From contig JAGNLJ010000005.1 in NCBI GenBank assembly GCA_017999645.1, positions 1 to 64,000 on the forward strand: 64,000 nt of DNA, written 5' to 3'. The position numbers and the translations under genes are program-made. Positions 44,669 to 55,060 of the stretch are shown piece by piece. Origin of the DNA: Alphaproteobacteria bacterium (GTDB taxonomy: Bacteria > Pseudomonadota > Alphaproteobacteria > Micavibrionales > Micavibrionaceae). Below the pieces are notes generated by a model. That model ran no database searches. It was not told the DNA's origin and worked only from the letters and a program-made list of their open reading frames with translations. Numbering within the stretch: position 1 is the first letter of the stretch; each line of letters begins with the position of its first letter.

Positions 44669-45730
44669 ATGGAAGCAAAGACACTCGGAATCCTCGGTGG
44701 TGGCCAGTTAGGACGCATGAGCGCAATGGCCGCAAAGAAACTCGGCATCCGTGCCGTCATCTACACGCCCGAAAAAGATTCCCCCGCCTCCCAGGTTGCT
44801 GATGAAACGATTGTCGCTGCCTACGAAGACCGCAAATCCCTCGAAAAATTTTCCGAAAAAGTTGAAGTAATTTCTTATGAATTCGAAAATATTCCAGTTG
44901 AAACAGTTGAATATCTCACGAAATTTAAACCCGTTTATCCGGAAAAAAACGTTCTCGAGGTCGCGCAGGACCGAATTCGTGAAAAATCCTTCCTCAATTC
45001 CATCGGAATCGCCACCGCGCGCTGGGAACACGCTGAAAACACAAAAAATGTGGATAACATCGTGGATAAATGGGGGGAAACCTCCTGTATTTTAAAAACG
45101 GCACGCTTCGGATATGACGGAAAAGGCCAATCCCGTTACACTAAAGGCGATGATCTGGACGCAACGTGGCGTAGCCTAAAAAGCGACCGCATCATTGTGG
45201 AGGAAATTATCGATTTCGCTTCGGAAATTTCCGTCATTGTTGGCCGTGATCGATTCGGAAAAACCGTCACCTACGGCCCCATGATGAACGAACATAAGCG
45301 CCATATCCTACACAAAACCACGTATCCAGCCTCTATCGCTGCGGACATTGCTGCAGCATCCATCGCAATAACCGAGAAACTGGCGCAGCAAATCGACCTG
45401 CGCGGCGTTATAACATTGGAGATGTTTGTCACGAAGGACGGCCAGATTCTTGCGAACGAAATCGCCCCGCGCACGCACAATTCCGGCCACCTCACGATTG
45501 ATGCCTGCAACATCTCGCAGTTCGAGCAGCATGTGCGCACGGTCTGCGGCCTCCCGGCTTTAGACCCCATCTGCCAACCCGCCGAAATGCTGAACCTTAT
45601 CGGCGACGACATCAAATCCATCCCCGAATACAAAGACAAGCCGGATACATTCGTCCACACCTACGGCAAGCTGGAATCCCGCCCGGGGCGTAAAATGGGC
45701 CACATAACCATGTTGAAAAAGCCCGGCTGA
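44669..45730 (+). CDS. purK: N5-carboxyaminoimidazole ribonucleotide synthase
   Basis: ATP-grasp enzyme making N5-CAIR from AIR, bicarbonate and ATP. The 353 residues show LGILGGGQLGRMSAMAAKKLG, SYEFENIPVETVEYL, the ATP-binding TARFGYDGKGQSRY, and NEIAPRTHNSGHLTIDAC. Downstream partner of purE. The gene is somewhat AT-richer than its neighbours in its first half. Confidence 0.96.
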   Translation: MEAKTLGILGGGQLGRMSAMAAKKLGIRAVIYTPEKDSPASQVADETIVAAYEDRKSLEKFSEKVEVISYEFENIPVETVEYLTKFKPVYPEKNVLEVAQDRIREKSFLNSIGIATARWEHAENTKNVDNIVDKWGETSCILKTARFGYDGKGQSRYTKGDDLDATWRSLKSDRIIVEEIIDFASEISVIVGRDRFGKTVTYGPMMNEHKRHILHKTTYPASIAADIAAASIAITEKLAQQIDLRGVITLEMFVTKDGQILANEIAPRTHNSGHLTIDACNISQFEQHVRTVCGLPALDPICQPAEMLNLIGDDIKSIPEYKDKPDTFVHTYGKLESRPGRKMGHITMLKKPG

Positions 45731-45788
45731 CGATTTTTCTTTTGGATTGCCGGTGCTATGATCCCGGAGCAACCAAAGAGTGAAGAAC

Positions 45789-47210
45789 ATGTCAGCAAAA
45801 AACGCCGCCGCAAAAGCCCCCAAATCCCGTAAAGAATCCGACTCGATCGGCACCATCGACGTCCCCGTGGACCGTTACTGGGGCGCGCAGACGCAAAGAT
45901 CGCTCCAGAATTTCGACATCGGCGAGGAGAAAATGCCCGCCCCGCTGGTAAAGGCCCTCGGCATTCAGAAAAAAGCCGCTGCTCTGGCCAACATGGAGCT
46001 CAAAATCCTCGATAAGAAGCTTGGAGATGCCATCGTCAAAGCCGCCAATGAAGTGATCGACGGCACACTGGCCGACGAATTCCCCCTCTCCGTCTGGCAG
46101 ACCGGCTCGGGCACCCAGACCAACATGAACGCGAACGAGGTTATCTCCAACCGCGCCATCGAGATTTTACGCGGCCAGGTCGGCAGCAAAAAGCCTGTCC
46201 ACCCCAACGACCACGTGAATATGAGCCAGTCGTCCAACGACAGCTTCCCGACCGCCATGCACATCGCCGCCGTCGACCAGGCGCAGAACGAGCTCATCCC
46301 CTCGCTGCAGCAATTACACAAGGCATTGGACAAAAAATCAAAGGAATTCAAAAGCATAGTCAAGAACGGCCGCACCCATCTGCAGGACGCAACGCCCCTC
46401 ACATTGGGTCAGGAATTTTCCGGTTATGCTGCACAAATCCGCAACGGCATCCGCCGCGTGCAGGATACCATGCCTGCCTTGTTGCAACTCGCGCAGGGCG
46501 GCACCGCTGTGGGAACTGGCATCAACGCCAAGGTAGGTTTCGACAAGAAATTTGCTGCACATGTCGCCAAAATAACCGGCTTTCCCTTTATTACAGCGCC
46601 CAACAAGTTCGAGGCTCTTGCTGCGCATGACGCGCTGGTCGAACATTCCGGCGCGCTGAACACACTGGCCGTCAGTCTCATGAAAATCGCCAACGACATC
46701 CGCCTGCTGGCCTCGGGCCCCCGCAGCGGCATCGGCGAGATCAATCTGCCCGCCAACGAGCCCGGCTCCTCGATCATGCCCGGCAAGGTGAACCCGACGC
46801 AATCTGAGGCCATGACTATGGTCTGCGCGCAAATCATGGGCAACCACATGGCCGTCACCATTGCTGGCTCAAACGGCCACTTCGAGCTCAATGTCTTCAA
46901 ACCCGTCATCATATATAACGTATTGCAATCAATACGTTTGCTTGCAGACGCTACGCGCAGTTTCGAAAGTCGGTGCGTCTCCGGCATCGAGCCCAACCTG
47001 CCGCGCATCAAGGAGCTCATGGAGAATTCATTGATGCTCGTGACCGCCCTGAACCCCCACATCGGTTATGACAACGCCGCCAGGATCGCCAAGAAGGCGA
47101 ATGCCGAAGGCACGTCGTTGAAAGAAGCCGGTGTCGCCCTCGGCCTTTTGACGGCCAAGCAATTCGATCAGTGGGTCAACCCGCTCGACATGATCAAGCC
47201 GGGCGAATAG
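45789..47210 (+). CDS. fumC: class II fumarate hydratase
   Basis: Iron-independent fumarase of the TCA cycle. It has the superfamily signature [17 protein letters not shown], plus [33 protein letters not shown] and [17 protein letters not shown] with the catalytic His. The start at the ATG (45789), not the upstream GTG, gives 473 residues with an N-terminal Ala/Lys extension of about 18. Confidence 0.96.
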   Translation: MSAKNAAAKAPKSRKESDSIGTIDVPVDRYWGAQTQRSLQNFDIGEEKMPAPLVKALGIQKKAAALANMELKILDKKLGDAIVKAANEVIDGTLADEFPLSVWQTGSGTQTNMNANEVISNRAIEILRGQVGSKKPVHPNDHVNMSQSSNDSFPTAMHIAAVDQAQNELIPSLQQLHKALDKKSKEFKSIVKNGRTHLQDATPLTLGQEFSGYAAQIRNGIRRVQDTMPALLQLAQGGTAVGTGINAKVGFDKKFAAHVAKITGFPFITAPNKFEALAAHDALVEHSGALNTLAVSLMKIANDIRLLASGPRSGIGEINLPANEPGSSIMPGKVNPTQSEAMTMVCAQIMGNHMAVTIAGSNGHFELNVFKPVIIYNVLQSIRLLADATRSFESRCVSGIEPNLPRIKELMENSLMLVTALNPHIGYDNAARIAKKANAEGTSLKEAGVALGLLTAKQFDQWVNPLDMIKPGE

Positions 47211-47214
47211 CGCC

Positions 47215-47415
47215 ATGAAAAAGAGGTCTGTGAAGGTCTCAGGCCACCTGACCAGCGTCTCCCTTGAGGAGGAATTCTGGCAGGAACTCAGGAAGCTGGC
47301 TAAAGCAGAAAAGCTTTCCCTGAATGGATTAATCGCCAAAATCGATAAGCAGCGTAGCGGAAATCTTTCGAGTGCGCTTCGCGTCTATGTTCTCAGGCAG
47401 CTTCGCCAGAATTAA
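47215..47415 (+). CDS. ribbon-helix-helix domain protein
   Basis: A 66-residue protein of the alphaproteobacterial RHH_4 type: VKVSGHLTSVSLEEEFWQEL, then SLNGLIAKIDKQRSGNLSSALRVYVLRQL. The strand followed by two helices suggests a DNA-binding dimer. It starts 4 bp after the fumC stop and is probably co-transcribed. Its target is unknown. It faces the convergent AsmA-family gene, overlapping by 4 bp. Confidence 0.85.
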   Translation: MKKRSVKVSGHLTSVSLEEEFWQELRKLAKAEKLSLNGLIAKIDKQRSGNLSSALRVYVLRQLRQN

Positions 47416-50400
47416 TTGCCCTGAATCAAACCTTCCAGCACACCCTGGATCGCCTGCTCAGGCGTAACTTCCTCTGGTTCTGCGGGCTGGGTCTCCTGAA
47501 CCGGTGCTGGTTGAGCCTGAACCGGTTCAGCCGGTGCAGCCTCATCTCCGGCCGCAGGTTCCGCGGATTGCGTGGCAGGTTGAGCGGCTTGTTGGGCCGC
47601 CGGTTGAGGCGGGGTCTGTGCGGCAGGCGCTGGTGCTGGTGTCGGCACAGGCTTCTTGATACCGAGCAGCGAACCGATAGCCCCGCCCAATTCATCATCC
47701 CCGACTTTATCGCTGATCAATCCCTGTAATTTCCGCTCGATCTTGCGGTTGAAGTAATCATTGATCAGACCCTGCCCGAATGTCTGGCCGGGGTTATCCA
47801 GCGATCCCGCCACCTTGAGCGTGAACGGCGGCACTTCCGCAGCCACGTCGCCCTTCAGCGTGATCGTGTGGTCTGTCGCGATCGTCCATGCGGGCAGGTT
47901 TAAGTTGCCCTTGGTCGCTACATTGGCCGTCGGCCCGTCGATATCCAGCTTCGATATATTCACGATACCGTTGTTAATCGCGTAATTCCCGCTCAGCGTA
48001 TCAAAAGCCGTGCTGCCGCCCTTGATGCTGGTCTTGTAAAGACCGAGCAGCGTGTCTTTCGGCTTGTTGTCCGCCGCCATCGCGCGGCCGAAACGCGTCA
48101 GATCGAACCCTTCCAGCACGATATTCTTGCCCGAAACCGTGCCGCCGCCGTTCAGGCTTGAGACCAGCGCTTGCTGGCTCGCGCCCGTGGTTTTAACGTT
48201 GATGTCCAGGCTCGCCTGCCCCGTGCCCTTGATCAGGCGCGTGCCGCGCGCGAGTGAAGCAACCAGGTTTTCGATCTGCACATTGTCGAATTTTGCATCG
48301 GCGTCCACATTCAACGGCGCCTTGCCCGCATTCGATTTCATCGTCGCATTCATCGCCATCTGGCCGCCATAGATGCCGGACTTCATGTCTTTGATCTGCA
48401 ACGCGCCGTCCTGTAACACAAACCCCAGCGAAGGCGCGGAAAGAGCCCATGTTTCATAGGTAATCGATTTCGCCTTGATCGAAATATTCGCGTTGAACGC
48501 ATTCATCCATGCCGCGTTGATCGGCTCGGAGGACCACTTGCCGCTGCTGCGTGTCGCCACCGGCGCGGCGCTCGTATTCTTGCTGACGGCTGCGGCAGCA
48601 TTCGGGTCGGTCACCAGAACCAGGTCACCGACGTTCAGATCGCCCTTCAATGACGGCTTTGCGCCGCTCTGGTCGACCGCGAACGTGCCGGACAACGTCG
48701 TCCCGGCAATATCGCCCTTCATGTTGCGGAGATTGTGCACTTTGCCTTGCGTGTCGATCTCGGCATAGAAATCAAGCGGCTTGCTCCACGATGCGTATTG
48801 CGGCGCGCCCGGCGCGAAAATTCTAAGCGCTTCGTTCATGCTGCGGTGTTTCACCTGCACGGTCATATCGCTGATTTTCATCTCGGTGAGCGGGTTGCCG
48901 ACATCGCCGCTGGCGATTAATTCGCCGTTCAGCGCCTTGACGCTCGCCTTCACCGCCATCTTGGCCATGTCCCCGGCCAGAGTCGCGTTGACACTCGCTT
49001 TTTCAATGTTGGCCGGGATCGATGCCGGATCTAAACCCGCCATTTTCGCCACGCCTTTGACATCAGATGATTCGCCCGCGAACTTGACGTCGATCGCCTT
49101 CAACTCTTTTAGATTGCCGATGCCACCCTCAAGCTTGAAGCTTGAACCCGCAAAATTTTGTGCGGAAAGGTTTGTGAATTTGAGCGCGTTTTGCCGCGCC
49201 GTGCCTTGTGCGCGGAGGCCCTTTATCGCCTGCCCCTGCACAACTGCGTCCTGCACGCCGACATCGAAATCGATATCGTAAGGCAGCGCCAGACCGCGCA
49301 ACGTATCCTCGAAATTGCCCGCTGGCTTCTCGCCGCCGCCGAATTTCTTACCGATCTCGTCGAAGTTCAGCTTGTCAGCACTGAGGTCCAGCGCCAGCGC
49401 CGGGCGCGCGCCGCGCGGTGAATAGGCCGCCGACATCTGCGCACTCATATCACCGAGACGCACCGTACTGGATGTCAGCTCAACCACGTCAGGCGCAACG
49501 GAAAAACCGCCATTGATCGCGCCGGTCTTGAAGGCCTGCAGCGCCGGGTTTTTAACACCGCTGAGCGCCTCGGCGGTCATCGCAATATTTTGCGTCTCGC
49601 CCTTGATCGTGCCGGTTATCTTGGGATCGGAGTAAATCTCGGATCCGGTCTTAGAAATCGACTTCGAGGCGAACTTCAGATCCGCCGCCGCATCGATATT
49701 GCCCTTGCCGGGGATGTCTCCCGCAGCAAATCCTGCCGTGAAGACGCTTTCTTTCTTTGCGAACTTCACGACGACGTTCTTGTACGTCTCACCGCGCAGC
49801 ACGAGCCCAGGAACGGCAAGCTGCAGGTCGGCCTCAAACGAAGCCGGAAGCTCAATCGTTGCAGGCAGGAACCCGCCCTTCGCCGCAGCAGAATCTTTCT
49901 TGCCTGCATCAGCGCGCAACATGGAATCCAGATTGATCGTTCCATTACCCGTCAATTTGCCCGTCAGTTTCGCAGGTGATGAAACCACCGCAATATCGCC
50001 GGTGAATTTGTTGCCTGCGATCTCAAGAACCGCGTCTTTGACCGCGACGCCGTTCTTCGAGCCCGTCACCATGCCCTTCAGTTTCGCGTCATCGCCCAGC
50101 TTGAGCGGCGTATTTTTGATTTTTTCGTCTAACCCCGAAATATTGACCTCGACCTCGCCCTGCATATCATAGGGTTCCGACAAGCCGACAACGCCCGCAT
50201 ATTTTCCGGCCAGGCCAAGCGGTTTTACCTCGCCGTCCATGTTGACTTGAATAGAATTGGCGTCGGTCAGAATAGCCCCGGTCTTGCCATCAAGCTTGAT
50301 CGTTTGGCCTGCGCTCGTAAATTCGCCGTCGATTGTGAACGGCCCTTGCAGCGTATCCGCGCTTAAATCGACGTTGACGTCGCTCACCTCGACAGGCTGC

Positions 50401-50903
50401 GTGTCCTTGCCGCCACGATAAACAAAGCGTCCTTTTTCAATCGAAACGTCCCGCAGCGCAATCGCGGGGGTCTTCTTCTGTGCGCCCGGCTCCGCCGGTT
50501 TCTGCATCGCCTCAAGCTCAGGCGTCATCCAGTTGCCCTTACCGTCCGCCAGCACTTCCAGCGCAATATCCGGCTCAACCAGGCTCACTGAACTGAAATC
50601 CACCTTGCCGCCGAGCAGCGGCCCGATCGCCAGGTTCACATCCAGCCTTTTGACCCGGACGAGGTGTTCCTCGACCGAACCCGCAGGCGCTGCGATATCG
50701 ACATTCTCGATGAAGATGCGCGGGCTCGGCAAAATCGAAAGGCCGAGATCGCCGTTCAGCGCAACATTATACCCGGTCGCAAGTTTAATCTGCTGGATGG
50801 CCTGCGGCTTGTATTTATCCCAGTCGACAAAGCTCGGCGCGACGAGTGCGCCGCCAACAAGAACGACCAATATTGCAGGGGCGATGATGAATGCGCGTTT
50901 CAC
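47412..50903 (-). CDS. AsmA-family envelope protein
   Basis: A 1163-residue inner-membrane-anchored periplasmic protein of the AsmA/TamB-like superfamily, thought to move lipids to the outer membrane. One membrane segment (3-24) is followed by VDWDKYKPQAIQQIKLATGY and LDVNLAIGPLLGGKVDFSSV, both AsmA hallmarks. Then long repetitive beta-rich stretches run to the C-terminal AsmA region (SSLNGGGTVSGKNIVLEGFD, about 935-955). The tail (about 1080-1163) is Pro/Gln/Ala-rich low complexity. It uses a GTG start with AGGAGA 8 bases upstream. Confidence 0.9.
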   Translation of the reverse strand: MKRAFIIAPAILVVLVGGALVAPSFVDWDKYKPQAIQQIKLATGYNVALNGDLGLSILPSPRIFIENVDIAAPAGSVEEHLVRVKRLDVNLAIGPLLGGKVDFSSVSLVEPDIALEVLADGKGNWMTPELEAMQKPAEPGAQKKTPAIALRDVSIEKGRFVYRGGKDTQPVEVSDVNVDLSADTLQGPFTIDGEFTSAGQTIKLDGKTGAILTDANSIQVNMDGEVKPLGLAGKYAGVVGLSEPYDMQGEVEVNISGLDEKIKNTPLKLGDDAKLKGMVTGSKNGVAVKDAVLEIAGNKFTGDIAVVSSPAKLTGKLTGNGTINLDSMLRADAGKKDSAAAKGGFLPATIELPASFEADLQLAVPGLVLRGETYKNVVVKFAKKESVFTAGFAAGDIPGKGNIDAAADLKFASKSISKTGSEIYSDPKITGTIKGETQNIAMTAEALSGVKNPALQAFKTGAINGGFSVAPDVVELTSSTVRLGDMSAQMSAAYSPRGARPALALDLSADKLNFDEIGKKFGGGEKPAGNFEDTLRGLALPYDIDFDVGVQDAVVQGQAIKGLRAQGTARQNALKFTNLSAQNFAGSSFKLEGGIGNLKELKAIDVKFAGESSDVKGVAKMAGLDPASIPANIEKASVNATLAGDMAKMAVKASVKALNGELIASGDVGNPLTEMKISDMTVQVKHRSMNEALRIFAPGAPQYASWSKPLDFYAEIDTQGKVHNLRNMKGDIAGTTLSGTFAVDQSGAKPSLKGDLNVGDLVLVTDPNAAAAVSKNTSAAPVATRSSGKWSSEPINAAWMNAFNANISIKAKSITYETWALSAPSLGFVLQDGALQIKDMKSGIYGGQMAMNATMKSNAGKAPLNVDADAKFDNVQIENLVASLARGTRLIKGTGQASLDINVKTTGASQQALVSSLNGGGTVSGKNIVLEGFDLTRFGRAMAADNKPKDTLLGLYKTSIKGGSTAFDTLSGNYAINNGIVNISKLDIDGPTANVATKGNLNLPAWTIATDHTITLKGDVAAEVPPFTLKVAGSLDNPGQTFGQGLINDYFNRKIERKLQGLISDKVGDDELGGAIGSLLGIKKPVPTPAPAPAAQTPPQPAAQQAAQPATQSAEPAAGDEAAPAEPVQAQPAPVQETQPAEPEEVTPEQAIQGVLEGLIQGN

Positions 50904-51016
50904 GGCAGATCTCCTGAAAATGATGAATAATGGCTATTTTATATAGGGGAATAAGGTCCTAAGACAAGCAAACATTCGGCGTATGCAGCCGGTTCCGTAA
51001 TAAGAAATTTAAGTGC

Positions 51017-51742
51017 TTAATCCATGTACTGACCGCCATTGGCGGCAATCGTCGCGCCCGTGATGAACGCGGCCTTCTCGGATGCCAGAAATGCTACCAG
51101 CGCAGCAATTTCGTCGGGCTGTCCCAAACGCGCGACAGGAATCTGGCGTGTAATGCTCTCCAATACTTCCTTCGGCACTGCGCTTGTCATGTCCGTCTCG
51201 ATATAGCCCGGGCACACCGCGTTGACCGTAATCCCCTTCGCGGCAGACTCCAAAGCCAGCGCTTTTGTAAATCCGAGGATGCCGGCTTTCGCGGCGGAAT
51301 AATTCACCTGGCCGAATTGACCCTTCTGACCGTTGATCGAACTGATATTCACGATGCGTCCGAAATTGCGCTCACGCATGCCGTTAATAACGATACGGCA
51401 CATATTGAAACATGAAGAAAGGTTTGTTTCTATTACATCATGCCAGTTGTCGCTGCTCATCTTGTGGAGCACGCCATCCCGCGTAATGCCCGCATTGTTC
51501 ACAAGGACCGCAACGGGACCCAGGTCAGATTCAATCTGCTGAACCCCTTTTTCGCACGCGTCGAAATCAGCGACGTCGAATTTATACGCCTTACACTTGG
51601 TTTCTTTTTCGAACGCGCGCGCTGCTTCGTCATTACCGTGATAAACCGCCGCGACCTTGTACCCGGCCTGCAGCAAAGCGAGCGAAATTGCGTGGCCGAT
51701 GCCGCGCGTGCCGCCTGTAACGATAGCTGCCCCCTTGCTCAT
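51017..51742 (-). CDS. phaB: acetoacetyl-CoA reductase
   Basis: NADPH-linked short-chain dehydrogenase making (R)-3-hydroxybutyryl-CoA for PHA. The cofactor motif is VTGGTRGIGHAISLAL, NNAGITRDGVLHKM follows, and YSAAKAGILGFTKAL holds the catalytic Tyr-Lys. The 241 residues match PhaB. The start overlaps the phaA stop by one base (TAATG), so translation is coupled. Confidence 0.94.
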   Translation of the reverse strand: MSKGAAIVTGGTRGIGHAISLALLQAGYKVAAVYHGNDEAARAFEKETKCKAYKFDVADFDACEKGVQQIESDLGPVAVLVNNAGITRDGVLHKMSSDNWHDVIETNLSSCFNMCRIVINGMRERNFGRIVNISSINGQKGQFGQVNYSAAKAGILGFTKALALESAAKGITVNAVCPGYIETDMTSAVPKEVLESITRQIPVARLGQPDEIAALVAFLASEKAAFITGATIAANGGQYMD

Positions 51743-52944
51743 TACGCGACCTTCTTCATTGAATCATCGCGCTCGATGCACATGGCAATACCCATGCCGC
51801 CGCCAATGCACAGAGTAGCCAATCCCCGCTTGCCGCCGCGTCGCGACAATTCATGCAGGAGTGTGACAAGGACGCGCGTGCCGCTCGCACCGATTGGGTG
51901 ACCAAGCGCAATCGCGCCGCCATTGACGTTTGTTTTAGCAGGATCGAACCCGACCTCCTTCAGCACGCAGCAGGCCTGCGCCGCGAAGGCTTCATTCGAT
52001 TCCACGAGATCAAGATCCGAAACTTTCCAGCCTGCTTTTTCAAGGGCTTTACGCGAGGCAGGGATCGGCCCCGTCCCCATCACCGCCGGGTCAACGCCGG
52101 ACGTCGCCCATGACTTGATCGAGGCCAGAGGCGTAAGCCCCCGCTTCTTGGCTTCGCTCGCCCGCATCAGCACAACCGCCGCCGCGCCGTCATTGATGCC
52201 GGATGCGTTTGCTGCGGTCACCGTGCCGTCTTTTTTGAAAGCAGGCTTGAGTTTCGCAAGACTTTCCGCCGTCACGCCGCTCCTCGGGAATTCATCCTGC
52301 TCAACAACAACCGTCTCTTTGCGGCCCGTAACCGAAACCGGCACGATCTCGGTTTTAAACTTGCCCGCTTTAATCGCAGCCTCGGCTTTTTGCTGCGACC
52401 CTGCAGCAAAATTATCCTGATCGCCCCGCGTCACCTGGTATTTCTCGGCGATATTTTCGGCCGTGATGCCCATGTGGTAATCATTGAAAACGTCCCATAA
52501 CCCGTCCTTGATCATCGTATCGGTCAGTTCCGAATTACCGAATTTAACCCCGTTCCGCATATTCACCGCATGCGGCGATTGCGACATGCTCTCCTGCCCG
52601 CCCGCTATGACGATTATTGCATCGCCCTGCAGGATAGATTGCATCCCGAGCGCAACAGTGCGCAGGCCCGAGCCACACACCTGGTTGATGGTCATGGCCG
52701 TCTTTTCATGCGGAATACCCGCCGCAACGGCGGCCTGCCGCGCCGGGTTCTGCCCCTGTGCTGCGGTCAAAACCTGCCCCATCAGGACCTCGTCGACCTC
52801 ACCCGCCTTGACGCCGGATTCCTTCAACACGGCCTGGATGACCGTTTTGCCGAGTTCATGGGCGGACAAACTGCTGAGCGCCCCGCCGAGATTACCGATG
52901 GCGGTGCGTTTTGCTGCGACGATGACGATGGGGTCGTTACTCAT
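51742..52944 (-). CDS. phaA: acetyl-CoA acetyltransferase (beta-ketothiolase)
   Basis: Condenses two acetyl-CoA to acetoacetyl-CoA. The 400-residue thiolase has nucleophile Cys90 in [15 protein letters not shown], His in [19 protein letters not shown] and the second Cys in [20 protein letters not shown] is 6 bases before the ATG. Followed by phaB in the same transcript, the usual PHA supply pair. Confidence 0.96.
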   Translation of the reverse strand: MSNDPIVIVAAKRTAIGNLGGALSSLSAHELGKTVIQAVLKESGVKAGEVDEVLMGQVLTAAQGQNPARQAAVAAGIPHEKTAMTINQVCGSGLRTVALGMQSILQGDAIIVIAGGQESMSQSPHAVNMRNGVKFGNSELTDTMIKDGLWDVFNDYHMGITAENIAEKYQVTRGDQDNFAAGSQQKAEAAIKAGKFKTEIVPVSVTGRKETVVVEQDEFPRSGVTAESLAKLKPAFKKDGTVTAANASGINDGAAAVVLMRASEAKKRGLTPLASIKSWATSGVDPAVMGTGPIPASRKALEKAGWKVSDLDLVESNEAFAAQACCVLKEVGFDPAKTNVNGGAIALGHPIGASGTRVLVTLLHELSRRGGKRGLATLCIGGGMGIAMCIERDDSMKKVA

Positions 52945-53001
52945 AAAAGGCCTCCTGATTCACGTGAGGAACAATAGGTGCGCAGGGCGCTCTTTGCAAG
53001 G

Positions 53002-54117
53002 TTACGGGGCATTCTTTTTTACCCAGTCTGCGATGGGTGCCCACACTTTTTCCACCGCGCCCGATCCCGCGATCATGCCGATATGGCCCGTTCCCGTATC
53101 AATGACTTTCTTGCGCTTGATCCCCGCACTTACGGATACAGCCGTATCGTAATCCACGAGCCTGTCCCGCTTCGAGGTAATAACAAGCGTTGGAACCGCA
53201 AGCTTAGACGGATTAACCGCCTCGCCGCCGACCTGCCATTTCCCTGCCGCCGTCGCGTTCTCGAAGAACCACTCCTTGATGCATTGCTGTGCCACCGGCC
53301 CGGGCAGATCGACCCCGTCATTCAGCCAGTCCTCGACCGCGACAAACAACCGCGCCTCGTCGCTGTCCTGGTCCATATCCGCGAAAGAGGCGAACTTCTT
53401 CGCCGCCGAGCCCGGCGCCAGCGAAGCAAACAACACCTGCATCCAGTCCATCGGCAGGTGCCCCTTCTCCACAATCGCCGGAAACGCCGACGGCGCCCAG
53501 AATTGCACCTGACTGAGCATGGTTCTTGTGCCCGCGTGAAAGTCCCATGGTGCAGCAAGAAAAATGAGGGAGCTGATAAATTGTGCAGCATTTTGTGCGG
53601 CACCCGCTAACAACGTCCCGCCCATGCAATAGCCGAGAACACACGTTTTTCCGCTATGTTTCTGCGCAACAAATTCAATCGCGGGCACCAACCTTTGCAG
53701 CACAATATCCTCGATTGATTGCTGCCCGTCATCCTCGACGCCCTCGCCCCACTCTAAAAGGTAAGGCGTCACGCCCTGCTCCCCCAGCCAGCGGAGCATC
53801 GAGCGCTCCGGCACCAGATCAAGGATATAAGCCCGGTTCACCATAGAGGGGACGAGGAGAATAGCCGGTGAATCTTTTTTTGCTGCATGCCCCGGTATGG
53901 TGCTGACGCTCGCCGCCCCGGCTTCCCAGACTGTCTCCAGTTTCCCACGTTTCGGGTGGTAAGGGTGGGTCTGGTATTTCTGAATGCCAAGCAGCATGTT
54001 TTTAATTTCTTCAGCCGTTTCCAACGGCGGGCGCGCTGTAAAATCGGCCTTCCCCATCTCCGGCGCTGACGCCGCGAGGCTGATCTGTACTGAAAGAGGA
54101 TGCGGCCCTTTACGCAT
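53002..54117 (-). CDS. PHA synthase-like alpha/beta hydrolase
   Basis: A 371-residue alpha/beta hydrolase of the PhaC superfamily. The box GYCMGG has Cys164 where lipases have Ser, with Asp318 in TSKRDRLVDYDTA and His345 in GTGHIGMIA completing the triad. It is shorter than class I synthases and lacks their tryptophan-rich N-terminal region, resembling class III PhaC in size, but no phaE partner is seen. It may be a second synthase or a PHA-modifying enzyme. Divergent from phaR, and next to phaBA on the same strand. Confidence 0.82.
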   Translation of the reverse strand: MRKGPHPLSVQISLAASAPEMGKADFTARPPLETAEEIKNMLLGIQKYQTHPYHPKRGKLETVWEAGAASVSTIPGHAAKKDSPAILLVPSMVNRAYILDLVPERSMLRWLGEQGVTPYLLEWGEGVEDDGQQSIEDIVLQRLVPAIEFVAQKHSGKTCVLGYCMGGTLLAGAAQNAAQFISSLIFLAAPWDFHAGTRTMLSQVQFWAPSAFPAIVEKGHLPMDWMQVLFASLAPGSAAKKFASFADMDQDSDEARLFVAVEDWLNDGVDLPGPVAQQCIKEWFFENATAAGKWQVGGEAVNPSKLAVPTLVITSKRDRLVDYDTAVSVSAGIKRKKVIDTGTGHIGMIAGSGAVEKVWAPIADWVKKNAP

Positions 54118-54132
54118 GGAAGACCCGGAAAA

Positions 54133-54240
54133 TTTGCTGCAACAATGCTGCGTAATCTATTCTAATTATGCAAAGAAATCCAGAAACAACTTTTCATTAA
54201 CTAGTTTTTGTGCATAATGGCCCTATATTCAATGCAGCAA
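54133..54240. promoter_or_regulatory. TGC-rich divergent regulatory region, possible PhaR sites
   Basis: The gap between the divergent PhaC-like gene and phaR carries repeated TGC elements: TTGCTGCAA (54135), TGCTGC (54146), TATGCAA (54168), TGTGCATA (54210) and ATGCAGCAA (54232). PhaR is known to recognise TGC-rich sites, so autoregulation here is plausible. The spacing does not form one clean palindrome. Confidence 0.35.
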
Positions 54241-54259
54241 AATTATGTGAAGGTGCGAG

Positions 54260-54925
54260 ATGGCCAAGACAAAACATGGCAAAGATGAACCAACTGTCAT
54301 CAAGAAATACGCGAACCGCCGTTTATACGACACCGGTCGCAGCAGCTACGTCACCCTCGACGATTTGTGCGAGATGGTCAAAGACGGCTACGACTTCGTA
54401 GTCTATGACGCCAAGACGGGCGACGACATCACCCGCTCGGTCCTCACCCAAATCATCGCCGAGAAGGAAACCAGCGGCGGCCAGACCATGCTGCCCACCG
54501 GCTTCCTGCGCAAGCTCATCGGCTTTTACGGCGACGGCGTCCAGCCTTTCGTCCCGAATTACCTCGAAACCACCATCGACCTCTTTGTTAAGAACCAAGA
54601 GCGCCTGCGCGAGCAAATGAGCAAATCGATGCAGGGCTTCCAGACCATGAACCCCATGAGCATGGCGAGCAACCTTGCCGGCAACATGAACCCGATGGCA
54701 AACATGGCCAATATGAAGGGCATGTTCCCCACGGTTCCCCCTGCCCTCGAGGAAATGAACCGCCAGAACATGGCCATGTTCGAACGCACCATGAAGATGT
54801 TCACCCCCTTCAGCATGGGCAGCGCATCTTCTAATGCCGACGGCTCCAAAGAGGAAAAGATCAAGGACCTGAAAAAGACCATCCGCGAAATGGAACAGGA
54901 ACTGAACCGCCTCGCAGCTGAATAG
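54260..54925 (+). CDS. phaR: PHA synthesis repressor PhaR
   Basis: Binds PHA granules and DNA, repressing phasin and its own gene. The N-terminal DNA-binding domain (14-75) has TVIKKYANRRLYDTGRSSYV and LDDLCEMVKDGYDFVVYDAKTG. The PHB_acc domain follows (about 80-130, SGGQTMLPTGFLRKLIGFYG). The C-terminus is Met/Asn-rich and then a short coiled coil (KIKDLKKTIREMEQELNRL). 221 residues, normal. Divergent from the PhaC-like gene. Confidence 0.95.
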   Translation: MAKTKHGKDEPTVIKKYANRRLYDTGRSSYVTLDDLCEMVKDGYDFVVYDAKTGDDITRSVLTQIIAEKETSGGQTMLPTGFLRKLIGFYGDGVQPFVPNYLETTIDLFVKNQERLREQMSKSMQGFQTMNPMSMASNLAGNMNPMANMANMKGMFPTVPPALEEMNRQNMAMFERTMKMFTPFSMGSASSNADGSKEEKIKDLKKTIREMEQELNRLAAE

Positions 54926-54943
54926 GTCTTAAAACCGGATACT

Positions 54944-54975
54944 AAAAAGCGGGTCCAGGCGGCCCGCTTTTTTAT
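54944..54975 (+). terminator. intrinsic terminator of phaR
   Basis: AAGCGGG and CCCGCTT form a stem around a ~9-base loop, followed by a T run, about 20 bp after the phaR stop codon. Confidence 0.88.
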
Positions 54976-55060
54976 TGTTCATATCTCCCGAATTTGCATT
55001 GCCATAAGGAGCTATATAAGAATAGCCTAAAATAAGGTGAGTTGAACGGGAGATATAAAA

